Source of the DNA: Candidatus Tumulicola sp. | GTDB lineage: Bacteria; Vulcanimicrobiota; Vulcanimicrobiia; Eremiobacterales; Eremiobacteraceae | Assembly: GCA_035601835.1 (NCBI GenBank) | Contig: DATNNM010000001.1 | Location: 1-59,686, forward strand | Direction of reading: 5' to 3' | Length of the DNA stretch: 59,686 nucleotides | In this document: positions 38,233-45,789 of the stretch, in pieces | Position numbering within the stretch: the stretch's first letter is position 1 | How the letters are laid out: each line of letters starts with the position of its first letter | Program-made: the position numbers and the translations under genes | The notes under the pieces: model-generated | Told to the model about the DNA's origin: nothing | The model's input: the letters and a program-made list of their open reading frames with translations, nothing else | The model's database searches: none

Positions 38233-39351
38233 ATGTCATTCCTCTTTGATCCGTTTCGCCGGAGCCGAGCCGAACAAACGGCTTCGCCGGTGAACCCTCC
38301 CGCCTCCGAAGCCGAGTTACTTGCGAACGCGCTCGCCGATCGCTTCGACGCGCTGGTGGAGGCGCTTCCGGTGGGCGTCATCGTGGTCGGCGCCAAGGGG
38401 CAAGTGCGGGTCTTCAATCAGGCTGCCGCTGAGATTTTCGGCGTCGCCCGCGAGCGCGCGCTCGCGCGCTCGCTCATCGAGAGCGTGCGCAGCTTCGAAC
38501 TCGATCGCCGTTTGACGGCAGCTTTGCGCGACGGGACGGAACAGACCGCGGAACTCGAGTACGTGGCAGGCGTGGAACGTCGGATGGAGGTGACGACGCG
38601 CCCGCTGCGCAGCCCGAACGGACCGCGCGAGGCGGTCGCGGTCATCACCGACATCACCCGTGTCCGCGAACTGGAAGCGATCCGCCGAGATTTCGTGTCC
38701 AATGTCTCGCACGAGCTGCGCACTCCGCTGACCTCGGTGAAGATCATCGTCGAAACGCTGCAGGCCGGGGTCAACGCGGGTGTGCAGAAGGAATTTCTCG
38801 CGAACATCGCGCGCGAGACGGATCGCATGATCGCGCTGGTCGAGGATCTGCTGCGACTCGCCAAAATAGAAAGCGGCGCGATCGAGCGGCCTTTCGAGGC
38901 GGTGGACTTGGCCGAGCTGTGCCGCGAAGTCGTCGACATGCAAGCGCCGCGAGCTCTTGCTCTCAACGTCGACCTGCGCCTGATCGCGCCGCCGAATCCC
39001 GTCATCGTTTCGGGCGACCGAGACAAACTCGTCCAAGTCGTCGTCAACCTGCTCGACAACGCGTTGCGCATCGTGCCCAGCGGCGGCAAGATCGAGGTGG
39101 CGATCCACGGCGAGCCTCAATACGCGGAGCTCACCGTCGAAGACAATGGGCCCGGTATCCCGTCCGCGGCCCTGCCGCACATCTTCGAGCGGTTCTACGT
39201 CGTCGAGCGCTCGCGCTCGCGCGTCTCCGCGGGCACGGGTCTCGGCCTTGCGATCGTGAAACACATCATGGAGCAACATGGGGGCTCCGTCACAGCGGAG
39301 AGCGAGCTCGGAGTCGGCACGACCTTCCGCTGCCGCTTCAGGAAATCTTAA
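38233..39351 (+). CDS. phoR: PhoR-like sensor histidine kinase lacking membrane segments
   Basis: The 372-residue kinase has a PAS domain (about 35-135, VEALPVGVIVVGAKGQVRVFN), the HisKA dimerisation domain with His about 160 in NVSHELRTPLTS, and an HATPase domain with NLLDNAL (N box), DNGPGIP (G1) and GTGLGLAIVKH (G2). Unlike E. coli PhoR, the N-terminal 30 residues are polar (FRRSRAEQTASPVNPP) and contain no membrane helix, so the protein appears soluble. It probably reads phosphate status through PhoU and PstB. ATG 38233 follows the regulator closely. Its stop codon overlaps a single CTTAA half-site. Confidence 0.92.
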   Translation: MSFLFDPFRRSRAEQTASPVNPPASEAELLANALADRFDALVEALPVGVIVVGAKGQVRVFNQAAAEIFGVARERALARSLIESVRSFELDRRLTAALRDGTEQTAELEYVAGVERRMEVTTRPLRSPNGPREAVAVITDITRVRELEAIRRDFVSNVSHELRTPLTSVKIIVETLQAGVNAGVQKEFLANIARETDRMIALVEDLLRLAKIESGAIERPFEAVDLAELCREVVDMQAPRALALNVDLRLIAPPNPVIVSGDRDKLVQVVVNLLDNALRIVPSGGKIEVAIHGEPQYAELTVEDNGPGIPSAALPHIFERFYVVERSRSRVSAGTGLGLAIVKHIMEQHGGSVTAESELGVGTTFRCRFRKS

Positions 39352-39378
39352 CCGGTCGTAAGGCGTTGCCCAGAATGG

Positions 39379-39407
39379 TTTACAAACGGGCCGCACAGGC
39401 CTATAAT
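39379..39407 (+). promoter_or_regulatory. Sigma-70-type promoter for phoU
   Basis: TTTACA (39379-39384) and TATAAT (39402-39407) are separated by 17 bases, an almost perfect housekeeping promoter. Transcription would start near 39414, leaving a leader of about 70 bases that includes a type B repeat before the TTG of phoU. A CTTAA half-site at 39347 and a looser CGTAA ten bases on lie upstream of the -35. They may add weak phosphate control. Confidence 0.7.
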
Positions 39408-39434
39408 TGTAGCGTTGTGAGCCAGCCTCGGAGT

Positions 39435-39460
39435 ATGTAGCGTTCCGAGCGGAGCTCGGA
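39435..39460 (+). repeat. Type B palindromic repeat in the phoU leader
   Basis: ATGTAGCGTTCCGAGC, then GGAGCTCGGA; the TCCGAGC and GCTCGGA arms pair. It lies 22 bases before the phoU start, inside the transcript predicted from the promoter at 39379, so it would form a hairpin in the 5' untranslated region. Confidence 0.85.
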
Positions 39461-39481
39461 AGAAGAGAGGTACCTTTTTCA

Positions 39482-40222
39482 TTGGGTCGCGAAAGTTTTC
39501 ATAGGATCCTCGATGAGACGCAGCAAGACGTGCTGCGTCTGGGCAGCCTCGTCGAAGAGGCCATCGCCCGAGCCGTCGATGCGTTGACGCGTTCCGACGT
39601 CAAGCTGGCCGAAGAGATCATAGAGGCCGATGACATCATCGACGACCTCAACGTCCGCATCGAGACGAATTGCCTGAATCTGCTGGCGCTGCAGCAGCCC
39701 ATGGCCTCCGATCTGCGCACGATCGCGGCCATGCTCGACATCATCATCGATCTCGAGCGCATCGGCGATCACGCCTGCGACATCGCCAGGATCACGAAGA
39801 ACCTTGCGAACGAGCCGCAACTCAAACCGTTCATCGACATCCCGCGCATGGCGAGCAAAGCGCGCGAGATGCTGCGCGAATCGCTTGACGCGTTCGCCAA
39901 TCATGACGCCAGCATCGCGCACAAAGTGCCTGAGAAAGATGACGAGGTCGACCGGCTCTACCGCAACGTCTTCAAAGAGCTGATCGGGTTCATGGCCAAG
40001 GATCCCAAGGCCATCAACGTCGGCAGCAATCTCATTTTGGTCGCCCTGTATCTCGAGCGCATCGCAGACCACGCGACCAACGTCTGTGAGCGCGTCGTAT
40101 ATATGGTCGAGGGGGTTCCGAAGAACCTCAAGCGCTCCGTGGTCGAGATCAACGAGGCGATCGCCCGCAGCGACGCCATCCTGCAGGCCGGCAAGGCCGA
40201 GAGCGAAACCGCCGCCTCGTAG
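39482..40222 (+). CDS. phoU: Phosphate-transport regulator PhoU
   Basis: The 246-residue all-helical protein has the two PhoU repeats, each a three-helix bundle with metal-binding motifs: ADDIIDDLNVRIE in the first and EKDDEVDRLYRNVF in the second. LDIIIDLERIGDHACDIARI and ALYLERIADHATNVCERVVY are the paired signature helices. PhoU links the Pst transporter to PhoR and restrains the regulon when phosphate is plentiful. TTG 39482 is used; GAGAGG lies about 12 bases upstream. A strong promoter lies upstream, and the pstS Pho box begins eight bases after the stop. Confidence 0.96.
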   Translation: MGRESFHRILDETQQDVLRLGSLVEEAIARAVDALTRSDVKLAEEIIEADDIIDDLNVRIETNCLNLLALQQPMASDLRTIAAMLDIIIDLERIGDHACDIARITKNLANEPQLKPFIDIPRMASKAREMLRESLDAFANHDASIAHKVPEKDDEVDRLYRNVFKELIGFMAKDPKAINVGSNLILVALYLERIADHATNVCERVVYMVEGVPKNLKRSVVEINEAIARSDAILQAGKAESETAAS

Positions 40223-40229
40223 AAATCTC

Positions 40230-40267
40230 CTTAACCCGTTCTTAAGGCCGTCTTAACGTTGGGGTAA
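40230..40267 (+). promoter_or_regulatory. Pho box array upstream of pstS
   Basis: CTTAA occurs at 40230, 40241 and 40252, exactly 11 bp apart, and a weaker GGTAA follows at 40263 in the same register. Four direct half-sites on one helical face suit tandem PhoB dimers. The array lies 68 bases before the pstS GTG; a loose TACGGT at 40279-40284 could serve as the -10 element with PhoB replacing the -35. Confidence 0.8.
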
Positions 40268-40334
40268 GCCCACTGCGCTACGGTTGATTCAGGTCGCCGC
40301 GTCGCCACGCCCATCCCACAAGAGGAGCCCACTA

Positions 40335-41369
40335 GTGAAGCGCAAGACTTTCACGCGAAGCCTGGCCGCCGTCGCGGCGGTCAGCGTTCTCGCCCCCGTC
40401 GCCGCGTTGGCCGACATGCAATTCGTCGGCGCGGGCGCGACGTTTCCGACCCCGTTTTTCTCACGCGCGTTCTATGCGTACAGCCAAGACCACCCCGGCA
40501 TCACGGTCAACTACGCGAGCATCGGCTCGGGCGGCGGCATCGCTCAGCTCACTGCCAAGCTCGTCGACTTCGGCGCTTCCGACGTTCCGATGAACGCGAA
40601 GGAACTCGCCGCCGCCTGGGACGCCAACGGCAAGGTCATCCAACTGCCGGATACGCTCGGTGGGGAACCCATCGCCTATAATGCCCCGGGCCTTCCAAAA
40701 CACATCAGGCTGACCGAAAAAACGCTCGCCGACATCTTCCTCGGTCACGTGGCGAACTGGAACGACCCGTCGATCGCCGCCGTCAATCCTGGGGTCAAGT
40801 TCCCGAACCTGGCGATCCTCGTCGTACATCGCGCCGATGCGAGCGGTACCAGCTACCACTTCACGGACTACATGGCGAAGATCAGCTCTGAATGGAAGAC
40901 GAAGGTCGGCGTGGGCAAGACGGTCAACTGGCCGACCGGCGTCGGCGCCAAAGGCAACGAAGGCGTGGCCGGGCAGATCCAGAACTCGCCGGGCGCTGTC
41001 GGATACATCGAACTCGCCTACGCGCTGCAAAACGACATGGCGTACGTAGCGCTGCAGAACAAAGACGGCGCCTACGTCCTGCCGACGGTCGACACCATCA
41101 GAGCCGCTGCCGCGCAAAAGCCTAACGTCAATGCGGTTGATTTCTCGGTCACCGACATGGCGGGCAAGGACAGCTACGGGATATCGGGCTACTCGTGGAT
41201 CATGGTCTGGCAGAACCAAGCGGACCCGGCGAAGGGGCGGCAGCTTCAAGATCTCTTGAAGTGGCTCGTCACCTCGGGTCAACAATATGCGAAGAAGGTC
41301 CACTACGTCGCCCTCCCCGATAACGTCCAGCAGGAAGCGCTCAAGGCGATCGCCAGCATCCACACCTAA
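40335..41369 (+). CDS. pstS: Phosphate ABC transporter, substrate-binding protein PstS
   Basis: The 344-residue periplasmic protein captures phosphate for the PstCAB permease. It has a signal peptide (KRKTFTRSLAAVAAVSVLAPVAALA) and mature GAGATFPTPFFSRAF, YASIGSGGGIAQL and, in the second lobe, HRADASGTSYHFTDYM, which carry the phosphate-binding Ser, Asp, Arg and Thr residues of the family. GTG 40335 has AGAGGAG at ideal spacing; the longer frame from 40284 overlaps the Pho box region. No lipobox is seen. It is the first gene of the pst operon and lies under the Pho array. Confidence 0.96.
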   Translation: MKRKTFTRSLAAVAAVSVLAPVAALADMQFVGAGATFPTPFFSRAFYAYSQDHPGITVNYASIGSGGGIAQLTAKLVDFGASDVPMNAKELAAAWDANGKVIQLPDTLGGEPIAYNAPGLPKHIRLTEKTLADIFLGHVANWNDPSIAAVNPGVKFPNLAILVVHRADASGTSYHFTDYMAKISSEWKTKVGVGKTVNWPTGVGAKGNEGVAGQIQNSPGAVGYIELAYALQNDMAYVALQNKDGAYVLPTVDTIRAAAAQKPNVNAVDFSVTDMAGKDSYGISGYSWIMVWQNQADPAKGRQLQDLLKWLVTSGQQYAKKVHYVALPDNVQQEALKAIASIHT

Positions 41370-41396
41370 GCGTGCGCGGGACGCACGACGTCGAAG

Positions 41397-41437
41397 AGGC
41401 GGTGTTGGCCCAGGCGACAAACCTGGGCCCACCGCCT
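41397..41437 (+). promoter_or_regulatory. Long hairpin between pstS and pstC
   Basis: AGGCGGTG, TT, GGCCCAGG, a seven-base CGACAAA loop, then CCTGGGCC and CACCGCCT form 16 perfect pairs interrupted only by a two-base bulge. A smaller hairpin (CGTGCG with CGCACG) precedes it at 41371. No T-run follows. In many binding-protein operons such a hairpin protects the upstream mRNA or limits read-through, allowing far more binding protein than permease; that role is inferred here. Confidence 0.7.
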
Positions 41438-41458
41438 TACCTGACTTCAGCGGGGAGC

Positions 41459-42439
41459 ATGTCACAAGAAACCGTTGAACTCGCGAGCGCGACCGCCTCG
41501 AAAGTTCAGCGCACGCCGCATGTGCGGTCGTCCCCGTTGGGCGACCGGATATTCTCGATTCTCTTGTATGCGGCGGCGTGGATCGTGCTCGCGGTCGTCG
41601 TCGCGCTTTTCCTCGTGCTCCTCAAAGCCGCGATTCCCGCGATCCAGGCCACCGGCATCAAGCCATTGCTCAGTCAGGTCTGGAGTCCCAACGACGGACA
41701 GTTCGGCGTCCTGTCGTTCGTGTACGGCACGCTCGTCACGTCGATCATCGCGCTGGTGGTCGCCGGGCCTATCGGGATCGGCGCAGCGCTCTTCTTAGCG
41801 GAACTGGCCCCGCGTCGCTTAGCGACCCCAGTGGCCATGCTCGTCGAGTTGCTCGCCGCGGTGCCCAGTGTCGTGTACGGCGTGTGGGGGCTCTTCGCGC
41901 TCGCGCCGTTCATGCGCGTTTACATCGAGCCCGCGCTCGCCAAGACGTTCGGGTTCTTGCCGCTGTTCCAGGGGCCGATCTACGGCGTCGGCATGTTGAC
42001 CGGCGGCATCATCTTGGCCATCATGGTCGTTCCCACCGTCGCCGCGATCTCGCGTGACGTCTTCGAGGCAGTGCCCAACGAACAGCGCGAAGGCATGCTC
42101 GCGCTCGGCGCGACCAAGTGGGAGATGCTCACAAAGGCGGTGCTGCCATACGCGCGCTCCGGCGTCCTCGGCGCACTCGTGCTCGGCGTGGGACGCGCGC
42201 TCGGCGAAGCGATGGCCGTGGTCATGGTCATCGGCAACAAGCCCGCAATCGCGGCGTCGCTCTTCGCGCCCGGTTACACGATGGCAAGCGTGCTCGCCAA
42301 CGAATTCTCAGAAGCGACCGGCAAAGTCTACATCTCGATGCTGATCGAGATCGGACTGTTGCTCTTCGTCGTCAGCCTGATCGTCAACGTCGTCGCGCGG
42401 CTTTTGGTGTGGAGCGTCAGCCGGCGTGTGGGACGCTAG
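41459..42439 (+). CDS. pstC: Phosphate ABC transporter permease PstC
   Basis: The 326-residue inner-membrane permease has six to seven membrane segments. The coupling loop REGMLALGATKWEMLTKAVLP contacts PstB. GVGRALGEAMAV keeps the Arg and Glu known from E. coli PstC studies to matter for phosphate transport. FAPGYTMASVLANEF is another family block. ATG 41459 with GGGGAG is chosen; the frame extends to GTG 41372, but that would run through the intergenic hairpin. The pstA start follows after four bases. Confidence 0.95.
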   Translation: MSQETVELASATASKVQRTPHVRSSPLGDRIFSILLYAAAWIVLAVVVALFLVLLKAAIPAIQATGIKPLLSQVWSPNDGQFGVLSFVYGTLVTSIIALVVAGPIGIGAALFLAELAPRRLATPVAMLVELLAAVPSVVYGVWGLFALAPFMRVYIEPALAKTFGFLPLFQGPIYGVGMLTGGIILAIMVVPTVAAISRDVFEAVPNEQREGMLALGATKWEMLTKAVLPYARSGVLGALVLGVGRALGEAMAVVMVIGNKPAIAASLFAPGYTMASVLANEFSEATGKVYISMLIEIGLLLFVVSLIVNVVARLLVWSVSRRVGR

Positions 42440-42443
42440 CGCG

Positions 42444-43289
42444 ATGCTGAAATCGCTGCTCGTCCGCCGTTTCTGGAGCGCTTTCATGTCGGTCGTCGCG
42501 GCGTTGTGCGCCGGCCTTGCTGCCACCGTGCTCGCGCTCATCGTCGTGTTCGTCGTCACACGCGGAGCGAAGGCGCTCAATTGGGCGTTCTTCACGAAGT
42601 TGCCGATGCCGGTCGGCATGGAGGGCGGGGGCGTCGCCAACGCGATCGTGGGCAGCGGCGAGATCATCCTAATGGCGTCCCTGGCAGCGGTGCCCATCGG
42701 CGTGATCGCCGGCATCTACCTCGCGTTGTTCGGCCGGGGGCGCTTGGCCGCGTCGGTGCGCTTCTTCAGCGACGTGTTGACGGGCATGCCTTCCATCGCC
42801 ATCGGCGTGTTCGCGTATGCGCTGGTGGTGCTGCCCATCGGGAAATTCTCGGCGCTGTCCGCATCGGTCGCGTTGGCGGTGATCATGCTGCCGATCGTCG
42901 TGCGTACGACCGAGGAGGCCGTGCGCCTCGTCCCTTCGACGATCCGCGAAGGCGCGCTGGCTTTGGGATTGCCGGCTTGGAAAGCGACCATGATCGTCAC
43001 CGTGCCGAGCGCGCGCCCCGGCATCGTCACCGGCACCCTGCTCGCAGTCGCCCGCGTCGCGGGAGAGTCGGCGCCGCTGCTGTTCACGGCGTTCGGCAGC
43101 CAGTTCTGGGCCAAAACCGTGTTCGGGCCGACCGCCGCGCTGCCGCTGCTCATCTTCAACTACGCGATTTCACCCTACCCCGACTGGCAGCAGATCGCGT
43201 GGGGTTGCGCCTTCGTCCTCGTCGTGCTGGTGTTCGCGCTGAATCTCATCGCACGGCTTGCATTCTCGTCGCAGATCCACGCCCGCTAA
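42444..43289 (+). CDS. pstA: Phosphate ABC transporter permease PstA
   Basis: The 281-residue permease has six membrane segments and pairs with PstC. The coupling loop is IREGALALGLPAWKATMIVTVP, and ARVAGESAPLLFTAFGS retains the family Arg that is essential in E. coli PstA. FNYAISPYPDWQQIAWG closes the conserved C-terminal part. ATG 42444 is preferred over GTG 42426, which would overlap pstC. pstB begins 21 bases downstream. Confidence 0.95.
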   Translation: MLKSLLVRRFWSAFMSVVAALCAGLAATVLALIVVFVVTRGAKALNWAFFTKLPMPVGMEGGGVANAIVGSGEIILMASLAAVPIGVIAGIYLALFGRGRLAASVRFFSDVLTGMPSIAIGVFAYALVVLPIGKFSALSASVALAVIMLPIVVRTTEEAVRLVPSTIREGALALGLPAWKATMIVTVPSARPGIVTGTLLAVARVAGESAPLLFTAFGSQFWAKTVFGPTAALPLLIFNYAISPYPDWQQIAWGCAFVLVVLVFALNLIARLAFSSQIHAR

Positions 43290-43310
43290 GAAGTAAGGCA
43301 GGAACGCTCC

Positions 43311-44090
43311 GTGGCCACAACCGCAATCCAAACGAAATCCTTGAACGCCTACTACGGCCCGCATCTGGCGGTACGCGACGTCAATGTGGAGTTCCAGACG
43401 GGCGCCATCACCGCGCTCATCGGGCCGTCCGGTTGCGGCAAGACGACGCTGCTACGGTGCCTGAACCGCATGCACGAAGTCATCCCGAACGCGCGGGTCG
43501 AGGGCGAGGTGCTGCTCGACAACCAGAATCTCTATAGTCCGGGCGTCGACCCGACCGATACGCGCCGCCGTGTCGGCATGGTGTTCCAGCGAGCGAATCC
43601 GTTCCCGACGATGTCCATCTACGACAACGTGATAGCCGGCGTGAAACTGACCGGCAAGGTCCGCGGTCAAGCGGCGTTGCGGGAAGTGGCCGAGACCAGC
43701 TTGCAACGGGCGGCGCTATGGGACGAAGTGAAAGATAAACTGCAAGAGTCCGGATTGTCGCTATCCGGCGGTCAGCAGCAGCGTTTGTGCATCGCTCGCG
43801 CGCTCGCGGTCGAGCCGGAGGTGCTGCTCATGGACGAGCCGGCGTCTGCGCTGGATCCGATATCGACCACGAAGATCGAAGAGCTGATGCGCGAGCTCAA
43901 AGGCGCCTACACGATCATCATCGTCACCCATAACATGCAGCAAGCGGCGCGCGTGTCCGATTTCACCGGCTTCATGCTGGCCGGCGAGTCTGCGACCGGC
44001 GAACTCATCGAATTTGACGTCACGTCGAAGATGTTCACCACGCCGACAGACAAGCGTACGGAAGACTATATCACCGGCCGCTTCGGATAG
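43311..44090 (+). CDS. pstB: Phosphate ABC transporter ATPase PstB
   Basis: The 259-residue ATPase powers phosphate import. All catalytic motifs are intact: Walker [10 protein letters not shown]-loop [11 protein letters not shown] with its PstB-specific NPFP, signature [18 protein letters not shown], Walker [14 protein letters not shown] with catalytic Glu, and switch His in [13 protein letters not shown]. This makes it a useful reference for the degenerate copy at 45786. GTG 43311 puts the domain in normal register. A type B repeat follows 24 bases after the stop. Confidence 0.97.
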   Translation: MATTAIQTKSLNAYYGPHLAVRDVNVEFQTGAITALIGPSGCGKTTLLRCLNRMHEVIPNARVEGEVLLDNQNLYSPGVDPTDTRRRVGMVFQRANPFPTMSIYDNVIAGVKLTGKVRGQAALREVAETSLQRAALWDEVKDKLQESGLSLSGGQQQRLCIARALAVEPEVLLMDEPASALDPISTTKIEELMRELKGAYTIIIVTHNMQQAARVSDFTGFMLAGESATGELIEFDVTSKMFTTPTDKRTEDYITGRFG

Positions 44091-44114
44091 TTTAGGTCGC
44101 TCAGAAACTACGGA

Positions 44115-44148
44115 ATGTAGTGTTCCGAGCGAGCGAAGCGAGCTCGGA
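44115..44148 (+). repeat. Type B palindromic repeat (extended)
   Basis: ATGTAGTGTTCCGAGCGAGC followed by GAAGCGAGCTCGGA; CGAGC repeats pair with the GCTCG arm. This is the same long form as at 18878 but in the other orientation. It separates the canonical pstSCAB genes from the Pst-like paralog operon. Confidence 0.82.
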
Positions 44149-44194
44149 GAAGCCCCCGTAAGGAAATCCTAGGCACCTCGGCCAAGGCAAGCGC

Positions 44195-44986
44195 GTGGGT
44201 TTCTTCGAGCGCGCGTTTGTGTGGTTCGCACGATTGTGCGCATCGCTGGTGATCTGCATTCCCTGGCTGCTTGGCGCCGTGCTTGGCGCTGCGACGCTTG
44301 TCGCCATGGCGGGTTATTCGGCGCCCGAACGGTACACAGCGCTAGTACCTCTCGCGATCGCCACGATCGGCATCGGGCTCATCGCCACACTGATCGGCGC
44401 AACCGCGGGAACGGGCCTCGCCCTGCTGGCTCACGCGGTCGCGTCAGCGGGTACGCGCCGTCTGCTGCTCGTGATCGTCGGAATTCTTTCATCAACGCCG
44501 GCGATCGCAGTCGGTGTGGCCATGGTGGGGCTGCTCGCGTACTGGCACGGGGTCGCCGGAGCCGGACCGTTCGTTCCGGTGACGCTGGCGGTCGCGATCC
44601 TTGCGACGCCGCTCGCGAGCCGGCACGCGCTGCGGGAACTGGCGAAGTTACCGCCCGATCTGCGCCAAGCGGCCGCGGCAACCGGTGCTGATCCGGTGAG
44701 AATCGCCTTTAGCGCGATTTTTCCGGCGGCCCGACGCGGCATCGCGGCCGCATTCCTCGCGGCGTTCGCCGCCGCCATCGGCGAAGCAACAGCAGCGCAA
44801 GTCATCTTCGCCAACGTGCCTGACCCCAACGGCTCGGCCGGCCCCGCGACGCTCGCCGCTGTCGTGCTCGCCGGCGGCGCGGATGGGGTGGAGGCCGTAG
44901 CGCTCGCACCTGCGTGCCTGGTGCTCCTCGTCCTTGGGTTGATTCCGGTGATATTGAGCCGGGGCGTTGAGCGGAGCGCGTCGTGA
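44195..44986 (+). CDS. Degenerate PstC-like ABC permease
   Basis: The 263-residue protein has about six membrane segments and aligns by pattern with PstC from the second helix on. The coupling loop (LPPDLRQAAAATGADPVRIAFSAIFP) and the following AAAIGEATAAQVIF are recognisable. In the latter, the Arg of the PstC RALGE motif is Ala, while the Glu is kept. A PstC-type periplasmic region is much shorter (326 versus 263 residues). GTG 44195 is the likely start. The stop overlaps the next gene (GTGA). No substrate-binding protein gene precedes or follows. Transport of phosphate is doubtful; a regulatory role or another anion is possible. Confidence 0.75.
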   Translation: MGFFERAFVWFARLCASLVICIPWLLGAVLGAATLVAMAGYSAPERYTALVPLAIATIGIGLIATLIGATAGTGLALLAHAVASAGTRRLLLVIVGILSSTPAIAVGVAMVGLLAYWHGVAGAGPFVPVTLAVAILATPLASRHALRELAKLPPDLRQAAAATGADPVRIAFSAIFPAARRGIAAAFLAAFAAAIGEATAAQVIFANVPDPNGSAGPATLAAVVLAGGADGVEAVALAPACLVLLVLGLIPVILSRGVERSAS

Positions 44987-45789
44987 GCGCGAAAATGCCG
45001 CTCGCGGCTTTGTGGTCCTGCGCCGGGTTTTGCGTGGCGGCGCTGGCGCTCGTGGCCGCGGGCTTAGGCATCAACGGTTGGAATGACTTCCTTTGGGTGC
45101 TGCAGGCACCGGCCCCGGTGGGGATCTGGCTTGCGCTTGAAGCGTCGGCCGTCGTCTTGGCTATCGCACTGCCGGCGGTCGCGCTCCTGGGCTTCGCGGC
45201 CGCCGGCGCCGCGATCGATGCGAAGATCGGCGGATTCCTGGCCAAGTTCACGGAACCGGCGGCAGATTCGCGGATCGCCACGGCTTCGGTGGTGGTGGGC
45301 ACCGTCATCCTAATCGTGGTGGTCTCCGCCGGCTACCGGCCAGACATCCTCTCGGCGTCGCTCGCGCTGATCGTCGTCAATCTTCCGGCCATCACCGGCC
45401 GATTCGCGCGCGCCCTTCGCGCGGTATCGGTCGTCCGTCTCCAAGCCGCCGCCGCCACGGGCGCCGGTCCGGTCCACATCTTCTTTTTCGTGCTCGCGAG
45501 GGCAGCAGCCAAAGGCCTGGTCGCGGCGGTGCTCACCACGGCCGCCCAGATGCTCGGTGAAACCGCAGCGCTGGCCGTCGCTTCGCGCGCGGCGCTTGGA
45601 GGCTCGCATTTGAAAGCCAGCACGCTTGGGGCTTGGCCTCTCGCCGTCGATCTTTGGACGCGTGCGTCAGCTCACGCCGACTTGAGCGCTGTGTCAGCGG
45701 CGACGCTGATCCTCACCCTCATTATCTTGTTGTTGCGAAGCGTCGCGCATGCTCTGACCCCGCGCGCCGCGAATCCGAAACCAACATGA
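44983..45789 (+). CDS. Degenerate PstA-like ABC permease
   Basis: The 268-residue protein has six predicted membrane segments. The coupling loop SVVRLQAAAATGAGPVHIFFFVLAR and the next helix QMLGETAALAVASRA correspond to the PstA pattern, but the conserved Arg of ARVAGES is Gln and the SAPLLF stretch is changed. The frame also bears a 40-residue, less hydrophobic loop. GTG 44983 overlaps the first permease and the stop overlaps the ATPase start (ATGA), so the three are translated together. Identity as the PstA partner is inferred from order and motif position. Confidence 0.73.
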   Translation: MSAKMPLAALWSCAGFCVAALALVAAGLGINGWNDFLWVLQAPAPVGIWLALEASAVVLAIALPAVALLGFAAAGAAIDAKIGGFLAKFTEPAADSRIATASVVVGTVILIVVVSAGYRPDILSASLALIVVNLPAITGRFARALRAVSVVRLQAAAATGAGPVHIFFFVLARAAAKGLVAAVLTTAAQMLGETAALAVASRAALGGSHLKASTLGAWPLAVDLWTRASAHADLSAVSAATLILTLIILLLRSVAHALTPRAANPKPT

